A stretch of DNA of 64,000 nt from Arthrobacter sp. KBS0703 (GTDB taxonomy: Bacteria; Actinomycetota; Actinomycetes; Actinomycetales; Micrococcaceae). Position numbers and translations under genes: made by a program. The notes under the pieces were generated by a model that was given only the letters and a program-made list of their open reading frames with translations, searched no databases and was not told the DNA's origin. Below are positions 1 through 8,298 of this stretch, one piece after another. Within the stretch, counting starts at the first letter, position 1; every line of letters starts with the position of its first letter. The DNA lies in the NCBI RefSeq assembly GCF_002008315.2, contig NZ_MVDG02000001.1, positions 1,674,001 to 1,738,000 of the forward strand. Direction: 5' to 3'.

Positions 1-303
1 TTCCATGCCCGACTCCATGCCGCCCGATGCGTTGAGCACCAGCACGTCCAGTGACCCGAAGTTCTCCATGGCGGCGCTCGCCAGGGCCTGCACACCCTCA
101 ACCGTGGTCAGGTCGGCGCCGACCGCTACTGCGCGGCCGCCCGCAGCCTCGACGTCGGACACCACTTTGTTGGCGCGCGGCGCCTTCTGGCGGTAGTTGA
201 CGACGACGGCGGCACCCTCGCCAGCGAGGATCTTGGCCACTTCGGCGCCGATTCCGCGCGAGGATCCGGTCACGATGGCGGTCTTGTTGTCCAGCAGTCC
301 CAT
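1..303 (-). CDS. SDR family oxidoreductase (3' part outside window)
   Basis: This is the N-terminal 101 residues of a short-chain dehydrogenase/reductase, running off the left edge. The Rossmann cofactor motif TGSSRGIG lies at residues 12-19. The usual NAG motif appears as LVLNASGG near residue 90. The catalytic Ser-Tyr-Lys lies beyond the edge, so the substrate cannot be guessed. The ATG at 303 is preceded by a good ribosome site (AAAGGAGCTC). The gene lies downstream of the MocR gene on the same strand, 179 bp away, so co-transcription is possible but not shown. NAD(P)-dependent oxidoreductase is certain at family level only. Confidence 0.85.
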   Translation of the reverse strand, partial: MGLLDNKTAIVTGSSRGIGAEVAKILAGEGAAVVVNYRQKAPRANKVVSDVEAAGGRAVAVGADLTTVEGVQALASAAMENFGSLDVLVLNASGGMESGME

Positions 304-482
304 ATGAGCTCCTTTGTTCCAAACGTCTAAATCACTGAAGGTCTGAAGTCCATCATGCCAGCGGAGGTGCCCGATCCGCTTGTCGGATCGCGACAAAGAA
401 GGTGGGGGCAGCTAGTTTCCGCGGGGCCGGTTGGCTACCCGAACAGGCGCGGCGCCGGCTCCCGCCATGACAGGTCAGGTAC

Positions 483-1894
483 CTAGCGGCTGTTGCGCTC
501 CAGGACCGCACCGACAATCCGTGCCCCTTCCGCGAACGCCCCCGGGTTTGGCCCGGCGTAGTTGAGCCGGATGAAGGGCCCTGCGGGTTCGGCCGGGAAC
601 CAATCAGTGCCGGCAGCGATGATCACCCCCGCGGTTTCGCAGTCGCGGACGAGCCGTTCGAGGTCGGTCCCGTCGGGCAGGCGCGCCCAGAGGTTCAGCC
701 CTCCCTTGGGCACGTGGGTGATGTGGGCCTGCGGCACGTGCTCCCGCAGGCTGGTGACCAGGAGGTCCCGGCGCGCCTGAAGCTGAAGGCGGAGGCCGCG
801 CAGGTGCGTCTGCCAGCCGGGCTGGGTGACGACGTCGAGCGCTGCCGTCTGGAGGAGGCCGCTGACATACATCGTCTCGGCACCGCGGTCGGCCAGAATA
901 CGCTCGCGGGCCGGGCCGCGGGCGATGACGGCGGCGATGCGGATGGCCGGGGAAACGCTCTTGGTCAGCGACCGAAGGTAGACAACATGGCCGGAATCAT
1001 CGTGGGCAGCCACGGGAACCGGGGTGGTGGTGATGCCAAAGTCATGCGCCCAGTCGTCCTCAACCAGGAAAGCTCCGTTCCTGCGGACGACGTCCAGGAC
1101 TTCTTCGCCCCGGCCCGGCGCCCATTGCGCTCCGGTGGGGTTTGCATAGTTCGGCTGCGCGTAGAACATCCGGGCGCCGGTCTCTTCGAAGGCCCGGGAC
1201 AGCTCCTGCGGATCGGGACCGTCGGAACCGCTGGGAACCGGAACGACACGCACACCGGCCTGGGAGGCCGCCAGGATGGCTCCCCAGTAGGTCGGCGACT
1301 CCATGAGCAGCGACTGCCCCCGGCCGGCGAGTGCGCTGAAAATGGAGCTCAGCCCGCTTTGGCTTCCCGGCAGCACAATGACGTCGCTCGGTGCGGGCGG
1401 GGTGACCCCGACCGGGGTCGCGGCGCCGAGTTCGTGCGCGAACCAGGACTGCAGCTCCGGCATCCCTGCCGCGGGTGGACGGGACAAGGCAGCGTCGCCG
1501 CGGGCGGCCGGGTGAGCGCGGCCCGCACCAGGCGCTCCGGCAGGAGTTCGCGGTCCGGGTAGCCGGAGTGGAAGGCGATGACGTCGTTCGGTGCGCTCCG
1601 CATCGCGGCTGAGGCATTGCGAAGAGGTGCCTGCGGCGAGCCCAGCGCCGCAGTCTGCCAGCCGTAGTCGGACGGGCGCGCGGTCCGCACGGCCCGGACG
1701 AAGGTACCGACGCCGGGCCGGCTCTCGATCAGGCCCTGCGTTGTCAGGGTCTGCAGGGCCTTTTGCACCGTGACGGGGCTGGCCTGGTACTCGGCAACCA
1801 GCGACCGCGTGGACGGCAGCCGGGCTCCGGGGGCGGCCCCGGCGATCCACTCCCGCAGTCGCATCGCAATCCTCGAACTGCTATCGTTACTCAT
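483..1894 (-). CDS. MocR-type GntR/aminotransferase regulator, frameshifted
   Basis: The product is a GntR winged helix (about residues 5-75, with LPSTRSLVAEY and GLIESRPGVGTFV) fused to a fold-type I PLP aminotransferase domain. The latter includes a probable PLP lysine in RSLTKSVSPAIR and the YAQPNYANPTG region. This is the MocR/GabR/PdxR architecture. The two halves sit in different frames. The switch is near 1508-1509, where restoring one G in the GGCC run gives the expected ALTRAARGDAALSRPP. The total length is one base short of a whole number of codons, about 470 residues, which suggests a sequencing or assembly error rather than decay. The start at 1894 overlaps the divergent exporter start; ATG at 1864 is an alternative. 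It probably controls that exporter. Confidence 0.8.
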
Positions 1895-1925
1895 GAGAGA
1901 CAAGAGTAGCGCTACTATCCTTATT
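1881..1925. promoter_or_regulatory. Candidate MocR operator: direct repeats plus palindrome
   Basis: Two direct repeats, CTATCGTTACT (1881-1891) and CTATCCTTATT (1915-1925), match at 9 of 11 positions and start 34 bp apart. A perfect 12-bp palindrome, AGTAGCGCTACT, lies at 1905-1916. MocR regulators such as GabR bind spaced direct repeats between divergent genes. The first repeat contains a TATCGT box 5 bases before the exporter ATG. The second would fall near the -35 region of the regulator's own promoter. Assignment is inference. Confidence 0.5.
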
Positions 1926-2834
1926 CGGCCAGTGATACCGGAGCGGCAGTCCAGCGGCGTCTGGTGGGGCCTCCTCGGAGTAGCGGCCTTCTCGTTCACC
2001 GTTCCGTTCACGCGGGTGGCCGTCGCCAACATGTCCCCGTTGTTCATCGGATCCGCCCGTGCACTCCTGGCGGCTGCCCTGGCCGTCTTCGCCCTCGCAC
2101 TCACCCGGCAGCGTTTTCCCCGGGGTGCGCAATGGGCGCGGTTCGCAGTGGTGGCCGGCGGGATCGTCGTAGGCTTCCCGCTGCTCACGTCCTATGCGCT
2201 CGCCACAGCTCCTGCCAGCCACGGCGCCGTCGTCATTGCCCTGCTCCCGGCCGCGACCGCAACCGCCGCCGTTCTCCGCGGGCGCGAGCGTCCGAGGCGG
2301 GCTTTCTGGATTGCGACGGTAGTCGGCGCCCTGGCAGCGATCATCTTTGCCTTCGCGCAGTCAGGTGGCCTGGGGCACCTGCACTGGGCGGACCTGCTGC
2401 TCCTCGGCGCGGTCGCGGCGGCCGCCGTCGGATACGCCGAAGGGGGCCTGCTCGCACGCGAACTCGGCGCCTGGCAGACCGTGTCCTGGGCGCTCGTGAT
2501 CGCATCGCCGCTGATGGCGTCCCTGACGGCACTCTCCATCGCGCAGCAGCCGCCGTCCGGCACGCCGGTGCAGTGGGCCGCCCTTGCCTACCTGGGCATC
2601 GTCAGCGCGTTTCTCGGGTTCTTTGCCTGGTACCGCGGCCTCGCCATCGGCCCTATGGCCCAGGTGAGCCAGATCCAGCTGGTCCAGCCCGTCCTGAGCA
2701 TCTGCTGGGCCGGACTCCTGCTGGGCGAGGCCCTGACCTGGAGCACCATTGCCGGCGGCCTGGCGGTCATCCTCTGTGCCGGCGCCGCGGTCCGCGTGCG
2801 GCTAAGCCCGCAGACCACGCAGCCCAATCCCTGA
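1893..2834 (+). CDS. EamA/DMT family transporter
   Basis: This is a membrane exporter of the drug/metabolite transporter superfamily with two EamA repeats and about ten hydrophobic helices. It opens with GVWWGLLGVAAFSFTVPFTRVAVANM and ends in a short Arg/Gln-rich tail. At 313 residues it has family length. The ATG at 1893 overlaps the divergent MocR start and has a TATCGT box 5 bases upstream. An in-frame GTG at 1932, giving 300 residues, is an alternative that would free the operator-like repeats from coding sequence. The MocR neighbour suggests induction by a pyridoxal or amine/amino-acid ligand. The substrate is unknown. Confidence 0.8.
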   Translation: MRDKSSATILIRPVIPERQSSGVWWGLLGVAAFSFTVPFTRVAVANMSPLFIGSARALLAAALAVFALALTRQRFPRGAQWARFAVVAGGIVVGFPLLTSYALATAPASHGAVVIALLPAATATAAVLRGRERPRRAFWIATVVGALAAIIFAFAQSGGLGHLHWADLLLLGAVAAAAVGYAEGGLLARELGAWQTVSWALVIASPLMASLTALSIAQQPPSGTPVQWAALAYLGIVSAFLGFFAWYRGLAIGPMAQVSQIQLVQPVLSICWAGLLLGEALTWSTIAGGLAVILCAGAAVRVRLSPQTTQPNP

Positions 2835-2879
2835 CGCTCCCCCACCACGAGAATTCTTCATCCAGGATAAGGACATCCC

Positions 2880-3551
2880 ATGTACACACCAGAGCACTTT
2901 GCAGTCCACCCCGATGCAGTCCAGGAGCGCCTTGCGAGGCCTGCGGCGGCCAACCTGGTGACCGCAACCCCGCAAGGAATCCTCGCCACGATGCTGCCCT
3001 TCGTCTACGACCCCTCGATCGGCGAACACGGCGCGCTGCTCGGACACCTTGCCCGCAACAACCCTCAGTGGTCTGAACCTGTGATCGGCGAAGCACTCGT
3101 CATCATTCAGGGCGGCGATGCCTACATTTCACCGTCGTGGTACGCGTCGAAGGCAGCGCACGGACGGGTGGTGCCGACCTGGAACTACTCCACCGCGCAC
3201 GTTTACGGAAAGCTCGCCGTTCATGACGACGCCGACTGGCTCAACCGGCAGGTACGGCGCCTGACCGACCTCCACGAAGCAGGCTCCGAGCAGCCGTGGA
3301 CCGTGGACGACGCACCGGAGCGCTACATTTCGGGCCAGCTGCGCGCCATCGTGGGCGTCGAACTGCTCATCACCCGGATCGAGGCAAAGAAGAAACTCAG
3401 CCAGAACCGGCCCGACGCCGACGTCGACGGCGTGGTGGCAGGACTTGCCGCCCGGGGGCATGCGGAGGTTGCCGCCGACGTGGCGCGGGCAAGGCAGGAA
3501 AAGTCAGCGGCGGTTAGTGGCCCATGCCCAGTCCGCCATCGACCGGAATGA
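2880..3551 (+). CDS. PaiB-like FMN-binding negative regulator family protein
   Basis: This 223-residue protein belongs to the PaiB family (split-barrel FMN-binding fold). The family motifs YISPSWY (residues 82-88) and VPTWNY (98-103) are present. It begins 45 bp after the EamA exporter on the same strand with an AGGATAAGG ribosome site, so the two are probably co-transcribed. In Bacillus, PaiB accompanies a polyamine acetyltransferase and represses sporulation and protease genes. Here no PaiA neighbour is visible, so the role is open. The last 38 bp overlap the 3' end of the convergent fabG gene. Confidence 0.8.
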   Translation: MYTPEHFAVHPDAVQERLARPAAANLVTATPQGILATMLPFVYDPSIGEHGALLGHLARNNPQWSEPVIGEALVIIQGGDAYISPSWYASKAAHGRVVPTWNYSTAHVYGKLAVHDDADWLNRQVRRLTDLHEAGSEQPWTVDDAPERYISGQLRAIVGVELLITRIEAKKKLSQNRPDADVDGVVAGLAARGHAEVAADVARARQEKSAAVSGPCPVRHRPE

Positions 3552-4239
3552 CCGCACCGGAGATGTAGGCGGCCTCGTCGCTGGAGATCCAGCGCACCAC
3601 GTTGGCCACCTCGGAGGCATCGGCGAAGCGCCCGGCGGGCACCTTGGAGAGGTAGTCCTTCTGCGTGGCTTCCGGGAGCTCGGCGGTCATGTCGGTGTTG
3701 ATGAAGCCCGGAGCCACCACGTTGGCAGTGATGCCGCGCGAGCCCAGTTCACGCGTGAGGGACCGCGCGATGCCGACGAGCCCGGCTTTGGAGGCCGAGT
3801 AGTTGATCTGCCCCGGGGCGCCGTAGAGGCCGGAGACGGAGGAAATGAGGACCACGCGGCCCTTGCGCAGCCGGATCATGCCCTTGGAGGCCCGCTTGAT
3901 CACGCGGAACGCTCCAGTGAGGTTCGTGTCGATCACCGAGGTGAAGTCGTCCTCGCTCATGCGCAGCAGGAGGGTGTCCTTGGTGATGCCCGCATTGGCC
4001 ACCAGCACCTCGACGGGACCGTGGGCGGCTTCAACTTCTGCGAACGCGGCGTCAACGGATGCCTCGTCGGTGACGTCGGCCTTGACCCCCAGGATGCCTT
4101 CCGGCAGCTGCGATTCGCTCCGGTAGGTCACGGCCACCTTGTCGCCGTTGGCCAGGAAGGCCTCCGCGATGGCCAGTCCGATGCCGCGGTTGCCGCCGGT
4201 GATGAGGACGCTTCGGGCCGTGGTTGCTGCTTCAGACAT
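3514..4239 (-). CDS. fabG: 3-oxoacyl-ACP reductase-type SDR (FabG)
   Basis: This SDR of 241 residues has the cofactor motif TGGNRGIG at residues 14-21, VANAGIT, and the catalytic SSVSGLYGAPGQINYSASK (Ser, Tyr, Lys). It ends in the typical SGAVIPVDGGLGMGH tail. It closely fits the actinobacterial FabG1/MabA type, which reduces 3-oxoacyl-ACP with NADPH in type II fatty acid synthesis. Here no inhA-like gene follows. The ATG at 4239 with GGAG upstream is chosen; the longer frame to 4716 has no SDR content. It is divergent from the DUF3099 gene. Confidence 0.88.
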   Translation of the reverse strand: MSEAATTARSVLITGGNRGIGLAIAEAFLANGDKVAVTYRSESQLPEGILGVKADVTDEASVDAAFAEVEAAHGPVEVLVANAGITKDTLLLRMSEDDFTSVIDTNLTGAFRVIKRASKGMIRLRKGRVVLISSVSGLYGAPGQINYSASKAGLVGIARSLTRELGSRGITANVVAPGFINTDMTAELPEATQKDYLSKVPAGRFADASEVANVVRWISSDEAAYISGAVIPVDGGLGMGH

Positions 4240-4377
4240 GAGTGCTCCGGGTTTCCGCGAAGCCTGGCTCCGCTGTGGTGGCTGGATTTTTACTGCCTCC
4301 GATCTTAGCCCCCGTTTGGGAGGCTCCCCCGGATGGTGAGAGAATTGGGGTAGCAATTGGAGCGTGATGAGACAGCC

Positions 4378-4827
4378 GTGACACCTGAACACCAGCCCGG
4401 ACAGCCGATGCCCGAGAAGCGTGACGCCGCATCCGGTCATCCGGAGGTACACAGCATCACGGACGCGGCTGCAGCGCATTCCGAAGACATGCGGGAGCGG
4501 ATGATCAAGTACGCGGTGGCCATGGGAATCCGCATGGTCTGCCTGGTTCTGATCTTCGTGGTGGATGGCTGGTTCAAGCTCGTTGCTGTGGCCGGGGCCC
4601 TCTTCCTGCCGTGGATTGCCGTGGTGATCGCCAACGGCTCCGACAAAGCCGAGATCCACAGCGACTCCCTGCTCGACTACGCTCCGTACGCTGAACTGGA
4701 AGCAGCCGATGGCCAATGGGCCGGGGAAGCGGAGGGCTCCGGGTATCCGGAAGACCCGCCGGCGGTGCTGCAGGGCGAACTGATCAGCGATGAAGACGAC
4801 GACGACCGGGGACAGAAAGCTTCATGA
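4378..4827 (+). CDS. DUF3099 family membrane protein
   Basis: This is a small actinobacterial membrane protein of about 149 residues. A conserved segment (SITDAAAAHSEDMRERMIKY) is followed by two adjacent hydrophobic helices (MVCLVLIFVVDGW and LVAVAGALFLPWIAVVIA). The tail is acidic and ends in EDDDDRG. This matches DUF3099, which has no known function. Start choice is uncertain: GTG 4378 is used, while TTG 4357 and ATG 4408 are in-frame alternatives. Its 3' end overlaps the next gene by 4 bp, so these genes up to SURF1 look like one operon. Confidence 0.8.
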   Translation: MTPEHQPGQPMPEKRDAASGHPEVHSITDAAAAHSEDMRERMIKYAVAMGIRMVCLVLIFVVDGWFKLVAVAGALFLPWIAVVIANGSDKAEIHSDSLLDYAPYAELEAADGQWAGEAEGSGYPEDPPAVLQGELISDEDDDDRGQKAS

Positions 4828-5087
4828 ACCTTTTTAACCTCGGCGGCGGAACCGGCGAGACTGCCGGGCCGGCGTCCGCGGCTATGTGCTCACGCAAGGC
4901 CTGCCGGGCCGAAGCGTCATGGCAGCTGCTCTGGAACAACCCGAAGATCCACACGCCGGAGCGCCGCAAGGTCTGGCTCGCGTGCGGGGAGCACAGGGAA
5001 TGGCTGGAGGACTATCTCCAGACGCGGGGACTCTGGAAGGACACCGTCCCGCTTGAGCCCACACCGGCGACCGGCGGGAACGGCTGA
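4824..5087 (+). CDS. Small conserved Cys-rich protein, possible zinc binder
   Basis: This 87-residue protein overlaps the preceding gene by 4 bp and ends immediately before SURF1. It has a CX4C pair (Cys22, Cys27) and a C-x2-H pair (Cys54, His57). The spacing could form a zinc site. Between these it has SWQLLWNNPKIHTPERRKVW. No signal peptide or membrane helix is evident. I recognise the type as a conserved actinobacterial hypothetical, but no function is established. Placement between a membrane protein and a cytochrome oxidase assembly factor hints at a link to respiration, which is inference. Confidence 0.75.
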   Translation: MNLFNLGGGTGETAGPASAAMCSRKACRAEASWQLLWNNPKIHTPERRKVWLACGEHREWLEDYLQTRGLWKDTVPLEPTPATGGNG

Positions 5088-6011
5088 ATGTACCGCTTTC
5101 TGTTCTCCAGCAAATGGCTGGGGTATCTCCTGATGGCCGCGATTTTTGCCGCGGGTTGTGTCTTTTTGGGCCGCTGGCAGATGGACCGGCGCGCCGAAAC
5201 GCTCGCCGAGATCCAGCGCGTCACCTCCAATTATTCGGCCACGCCCATCAGCTTCACCGACGCCAGGAACGACTTCCGGCAGCTTGATCCGGACCGTGAA
5301 TGGGCGCAGGTGGAGCTCCGGGGCAGCTACGACATATCGGGGCAGCGGATTGTGCGTAACCGTCCGCTCAACGGGCAGCCGGGCTACGAAGTGGTGGTGC
5401 CGTTCAGGCTCGTCTCGGGCGAAACCGTGGTGGTTGACCGCGGCTGGCTGCCGATCGGAAACAACAACCCGGGGCGCCCGGATTCCATTCCGGCCCCGCC
5501 TGCCGGGCAGGTCACCGCCGTTGTCCGGCTGAAGCACGGCGAACCCGCGCTGCAGCGCGGCGCTCCCGACGGGCAGCTCGCCTCCATCGACCTGTCGGCG
5601 TATTCCGCGCAGCTGGGCTACCCGCTCCTGACGGGAGCTTACGGGCAGCTCGCCTCCGAGACACCGCCCGTGGCGGACATGCCGCAGGCGTTCCCGATGC
5701 CGTCGGTTGAGGAGGGGACGCACCTGTCCTACTCGCTCCAGTGGTTCGCCTTCGGCATCCTGATGTTTGTGGGGTTCGGCTACGCCGCCCGCCAGCAGGC
5801 CCGGAACGCCGTCATCGACGCCGAGGACGCCGTCATCGACGCCGAGGACGCCGTCATCGACGCCGAGGACGCCGAAGCAGCGGGCGGCGCCGTCGGTTCG
5901 GCCTCCGGCGCCAATGCGGGGGCCCGCCGTCGTCCGCCGGCACCGCGGAAGCGCAAGCACCCCACGGCGGAAGAAGAGGAAGACGCGATCCTGGATGCCC
6001 AGGGCTACTGA
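5088..6011 (+). CDS. SURF1 family cytochrome oxidase assembly protein
   Basis: This is a 307-residue SURF1/Shy1 homologue. It has an N-terminal membrane helix (about residues 6-25, LGYLLMAAIFAAGCVFLGRW), a large extracytoplasmic domain with RIVRNRPLNGQPGYEVV and VDRGWLP, and a C-terminal helix (WFAFGILMFVGFGY). SURF1 helps insert heme a into cytochrome c oxidase, which fits ctaA and ctaB elsewhere in the window. After the second helix the cytoplasmic tail carries three exact copies of a seven-residue unit and then a basic stretch. The ATG directly follows the upstream stop codon. Confidence 0.88.
   Translation: MYRFLFSSKWLGYLLMAAIFAAGCVFLGRWQMDRRAETLAEIQRVTSNYSATPISFTDARNDFRQLDPDREWAQVELRGSYDISGQRIVRNRPLNGQPGYEVVVPFRLVSGETVVVDRGWLPIGNNNPGRPDSIPAPPAGQVTAVVRLKHGEPALQRGAPDGQLASIDLSAYSAQLGYPLLTGAYGQLASETPPVADMPQAFPMPSVEEGTHLSYSLQWFAFGILMFVGFGYAARQQARNAVIDAEDAVIDAEDAVIDAEDAEAAGGAVGSASGANAGARRRPPAPRKRKHPTAEEEEDAILDAQGY
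5808..5870 (+). repeat. Three exact 21-bp in-frame tandem repeats
   Basis: A 21-bp unit is repeated exactly three times at 5808-5828, 5829-5849 and 5850-5870. Each copy encodes AVIDAED in the SURF1 C-terminal tail. The DNA identity, including third codon positions, implies recent slippage expansion or an assembly artefact. Confidence 0.95.
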
Positions 6012-6014
6012 GCG

Positions 6015-6494
6015 ATGACACGTGATGCCTTTCCCGGACCTGTGGCCAACGTGAAGCAGGCCCTCACCGCCCTGGGCGCCGAGGACACCGTGACGGTGTT
6101 TGATTCAAAAGTCCCGACGGCGGCCGCCGCGGCCGCCGCGCTCGGCTGCGACGTCGCGGCCATCACCAACAGCCTGGTGTTCGAACTCGACGGCGCTCCC
6201 CTGCTGATCCTGGCCAGCGGAGCGGCGAAGGTGGACGTGCGATTGGTGGCCTCGCAGCTGGGCGGCGGCAAGATCCGCCGCGCCGCCCCGGACTTCGTCC
6301 TCCGCCACACAGGCCAGGAAGTAGGAGGCGTGGCCCCGGTAGGCCACCCGGAGAAAATCACGACACTCCTGGACGAATCCCTCAAAAGCCACGAACTCCT
6401 CTGGGCAGGAGCCGGAGACCACAACTCAATGTTCTCCATCACCTACAAAGAGTTGCTAAGAATTACCGCAGCCAAGGAACTCCAGGTACGTTAG
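6015..6494 (+). CDS. YbaK/EbsC family aminoacyl-tRNA deacylase-like protein
   Basis: This 159-residue protein has the YbaK/prolyl-tRNA editing fold. It contains VTVFDSKVPTAAAAAAALGCDVAAITNSLVF, written here only to locate residues near 27-57, then LLILASGAAKVD, and a GQEVGGVAPVGHP active-site loop. Family members hydrolyse mischarged tRNAs or act as free editing factors. Which tRNA is edited cannot be told from sequence. It starts 3 bp after SURF1 ends and may be the last gene of that operon. The stretch to the next gene (6495-6699) shows no gene. Confidence 0.85.
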   Translation: MTRDAFPGPVANVKQALTALGAEDTVTVFDSKVPTAAAAAAALGCDVAAITNSLVFELDGAPLLILASGAAKVDVRLVASQLGGGKIRRAAPDFVLRHTGQEVGGVAPVGHPEKITTLLDESLKSHELLWAGAGDHNSMFSITYKELLRITAAKELQVR

Positions 6495-6699
6495 CTCCCG
6501 CAGGGGGTGACATGACCGCTAGCGCAGCGGCGAGGGTGATTTGCGTAGCGTGCGTCAAAGGCGTGGGCCCACGCCGTCAGGGTTCCCTGGCCGAGCTTGC
6601 GAGGTTAGGGAGACGGTGGGGAGAACGAGCCAGCACGCGGCAAATTACGCGCGCTGCGAAGCGGACGCACCATACGCCGCCAGCCGCAACAAGCGAGGC

Positions 6700-8298
6700 T
6701 TAAGCCAGCGTAATCAGGTCCAGGTAGTCTTCGTTCCAGTGGTCCTCGATGCCGTCGGGCAGCAGGACAACACGCTCAGGATTCAAGGCCTCGACAGCAC
6801 CTTCGTCGTGGCTCACCAGGACGACGGCGCCGGTGTAGTTGCTCAAGGCCCCGAGGATTTCAGCACGGCTGGCGGGGTCCAGGTTGTTGGTGGGCTCGTC
6901 GAGGAGCAGCACGTTCGCACTCGAGGCCACGATGGTGGCCAGCGCCAAGCGGGTCTTCTCGCCGCCGGACAGCACACCTGCGGGCTTGTCGACGTCGTCG
7001 CCGGAGAACAGGAACGAGCCCAGGATGTTCCGTACTTCCGCGTCGTTCATGTCCGGGGCGGAGGATCGCATGTTCTGCAGGACGGTGCGGTCCACATCGA
7101 GCGTCTCGTGCTCCTGGGCGTAGTAGCCCACTTTCAGGCCGTGGCCCGCAACGACCTCGCCGGTGTCCGGCTTGTCGACGCCGGCGAGCATGCGCAGGAG
7201 GGTGGTCTTGCCGGCGCCATTGAGGCCCAGGATGACCACCTTGGAGCCGCGGTCGATGGCGAGGTCCACGTCGGTGAAGATTTCCAGCGAGCCGTAGGAC
7301 TTGCTCAGGCCATCGGCGGTGAGCGGGGTCTTGCCGCAGGGCGACGGATCCGGGAAGCGCAGGGCTGCCACCTTGTCGTGCGCGCGGACGGCTTCGAGGC
7401 CGCCCAGCAGGCGTTCCGCACGCTTGGCCATGTTCTGCGCGGCGACGGCCTTGGTGGCCTTGGCCCGCATCTTGTTGGCCTGGTCGAAGAGGACCTGGGC
7501 TTTCTTCTCCGCGTTGGCGCGCTCACGCTTGCGCGCGCGCTCATCGGTTTCGCGCTGGGTGAGGTAGCGCTTCCAATCCATGTTGTAGAAGTCGATCTGG
7601 GCGCGGTTGGGATCGAGCAGGAAGACCTTGTTCACCGTCGCTTCGAGCAGTTCGGTGTCGTGGCTGATGACGATCAGCCCGCCCTGGTGGTTCTTCAGGA
7701 ACTCACGCAGCCAGGAGATGGAATCGGCGTCGAGGTGGTTGGTGGGTTCGTCAAGGAGCATGGTCTCGGCATCCGAGTACAGGATGCGGGCGAGCTCCAC
7801 GCGGCGACGCTGACCGCCGGACAGGGTCTTGAGCGGCTGGTTCAGCAGGCGGTCCGGCAGGGCGAGGTTCGAGCAGATGGCTGCGGCCTCGGCTTCGGCA
7901 GCGTAGCCGCCGGCGGCCAGGAACTCGGATTCGAGCCGGTCGTAGCGGTTCATCGCCTTGCGCTGGACCGCGGCGTCTTCGCTGGCCATCTCTTCGTGGG
8001 CCACACGGAGCTTGCCGACGGCGATGTCCAGGCCGCGGACGGAGAGGATCCGGTCCCGGGCGAGCTGTTCCATGTCCGGGGTCCGGGGGTCCTGCGGCAG
8101 GTACCCGATCTCGCCGGTGCGGGTCACCTTGCCGGCCGCCGGAAGGCCTTCGCCCGCAAGGACGCGGGTCAGGGTGGTCTTTCCCGCACCGTTACGGCCC
8201 ACGAGGCCGATCTTGTCTCCCTTATCGATCCGGAAGCTCACCTGGTCCATGAGCAGCCGGGCGCCGGCGCGCAGTTCAAGATCCTGGACGGTAATCAA
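6700..8298 (-). CDS. ABC-F family ATPase (duplicated NBD)
   Basis: This soluble protein of 532 residues has two ABC nucleotide-binding domains and no membrane segment. Walker A motifs are GRNGAGKTT (residues 34-42) and LGLNGAGKTT. Signatures are LSGGQRRRVELA and LSGGEKTRLALA. A long charged linker rich in Arg, Lys and Ala joins them, as in ABC-F translation factors that bind the ribosomal E site. It could be a housekeeping translation factor or an antibiotic-protection type; the sequence alone does not decide. The start is TTG at 8298, with an AAAGG ribosome site upstream. Confidence 0.88.
   Translation of the reverse strand: MITVQDLELRAGARLLMDQVSFRIDKGDKIGLVGRNGAGKTTLTRVLAGEGLPAAGKVTRTGEIGYLPQDPRTPDMEQLARDRILSVRGLDIAVGKLRVAHEEMASEDAAVQRKAMNRYDRLESEFLAAGGYAAEAEAAAICSNLALPDRLLNQPLKTLSGGQRRRVELARILYSDAETMLLDEPTNHLDADSISWLREFLKNHQGGLIVISHDTELLEATVNKVFLLDPNRAQIDFYNMDWKRYLTQRETDERARKRERANAEKKAQVLFDQANKMRAKATKAVAAQNMAKRAERLLGGLEAVRAHDKVAALRFPDPSPCGKTPLTADGLSKSYGSLEIFTDVDLAIDRGSKVVILGLNGAGKTTLLRMLAGVDKPDTGEVVAGHGLKVGYYAQEHETLDVDRTVLQNMRSSAPDMNDAEVRNILGSFLFSGDDVDKPAGVLSGGEKTRLALATIVASSANVLLLDEPTNNLDPASRAEILGALSNYTGAVVLVSHDEGAVEALNPERVVLLPDGIEDHWNEDYLDLITLA

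Noticed and set aside
372..390. Hairpin CGATCCG-CTTGT-CGGATCG downstream of the MocR gene
   Set aside because: It is short, has no T run on the relevant strand, and lies over 90 bp from the stop; too weak to call a terminator.
6512..6703. Small open frame between the YbaK gene and ABC-F gene
   Set aside because: No ribosome site, no conserved character, and composition typical of non-coding spacer.
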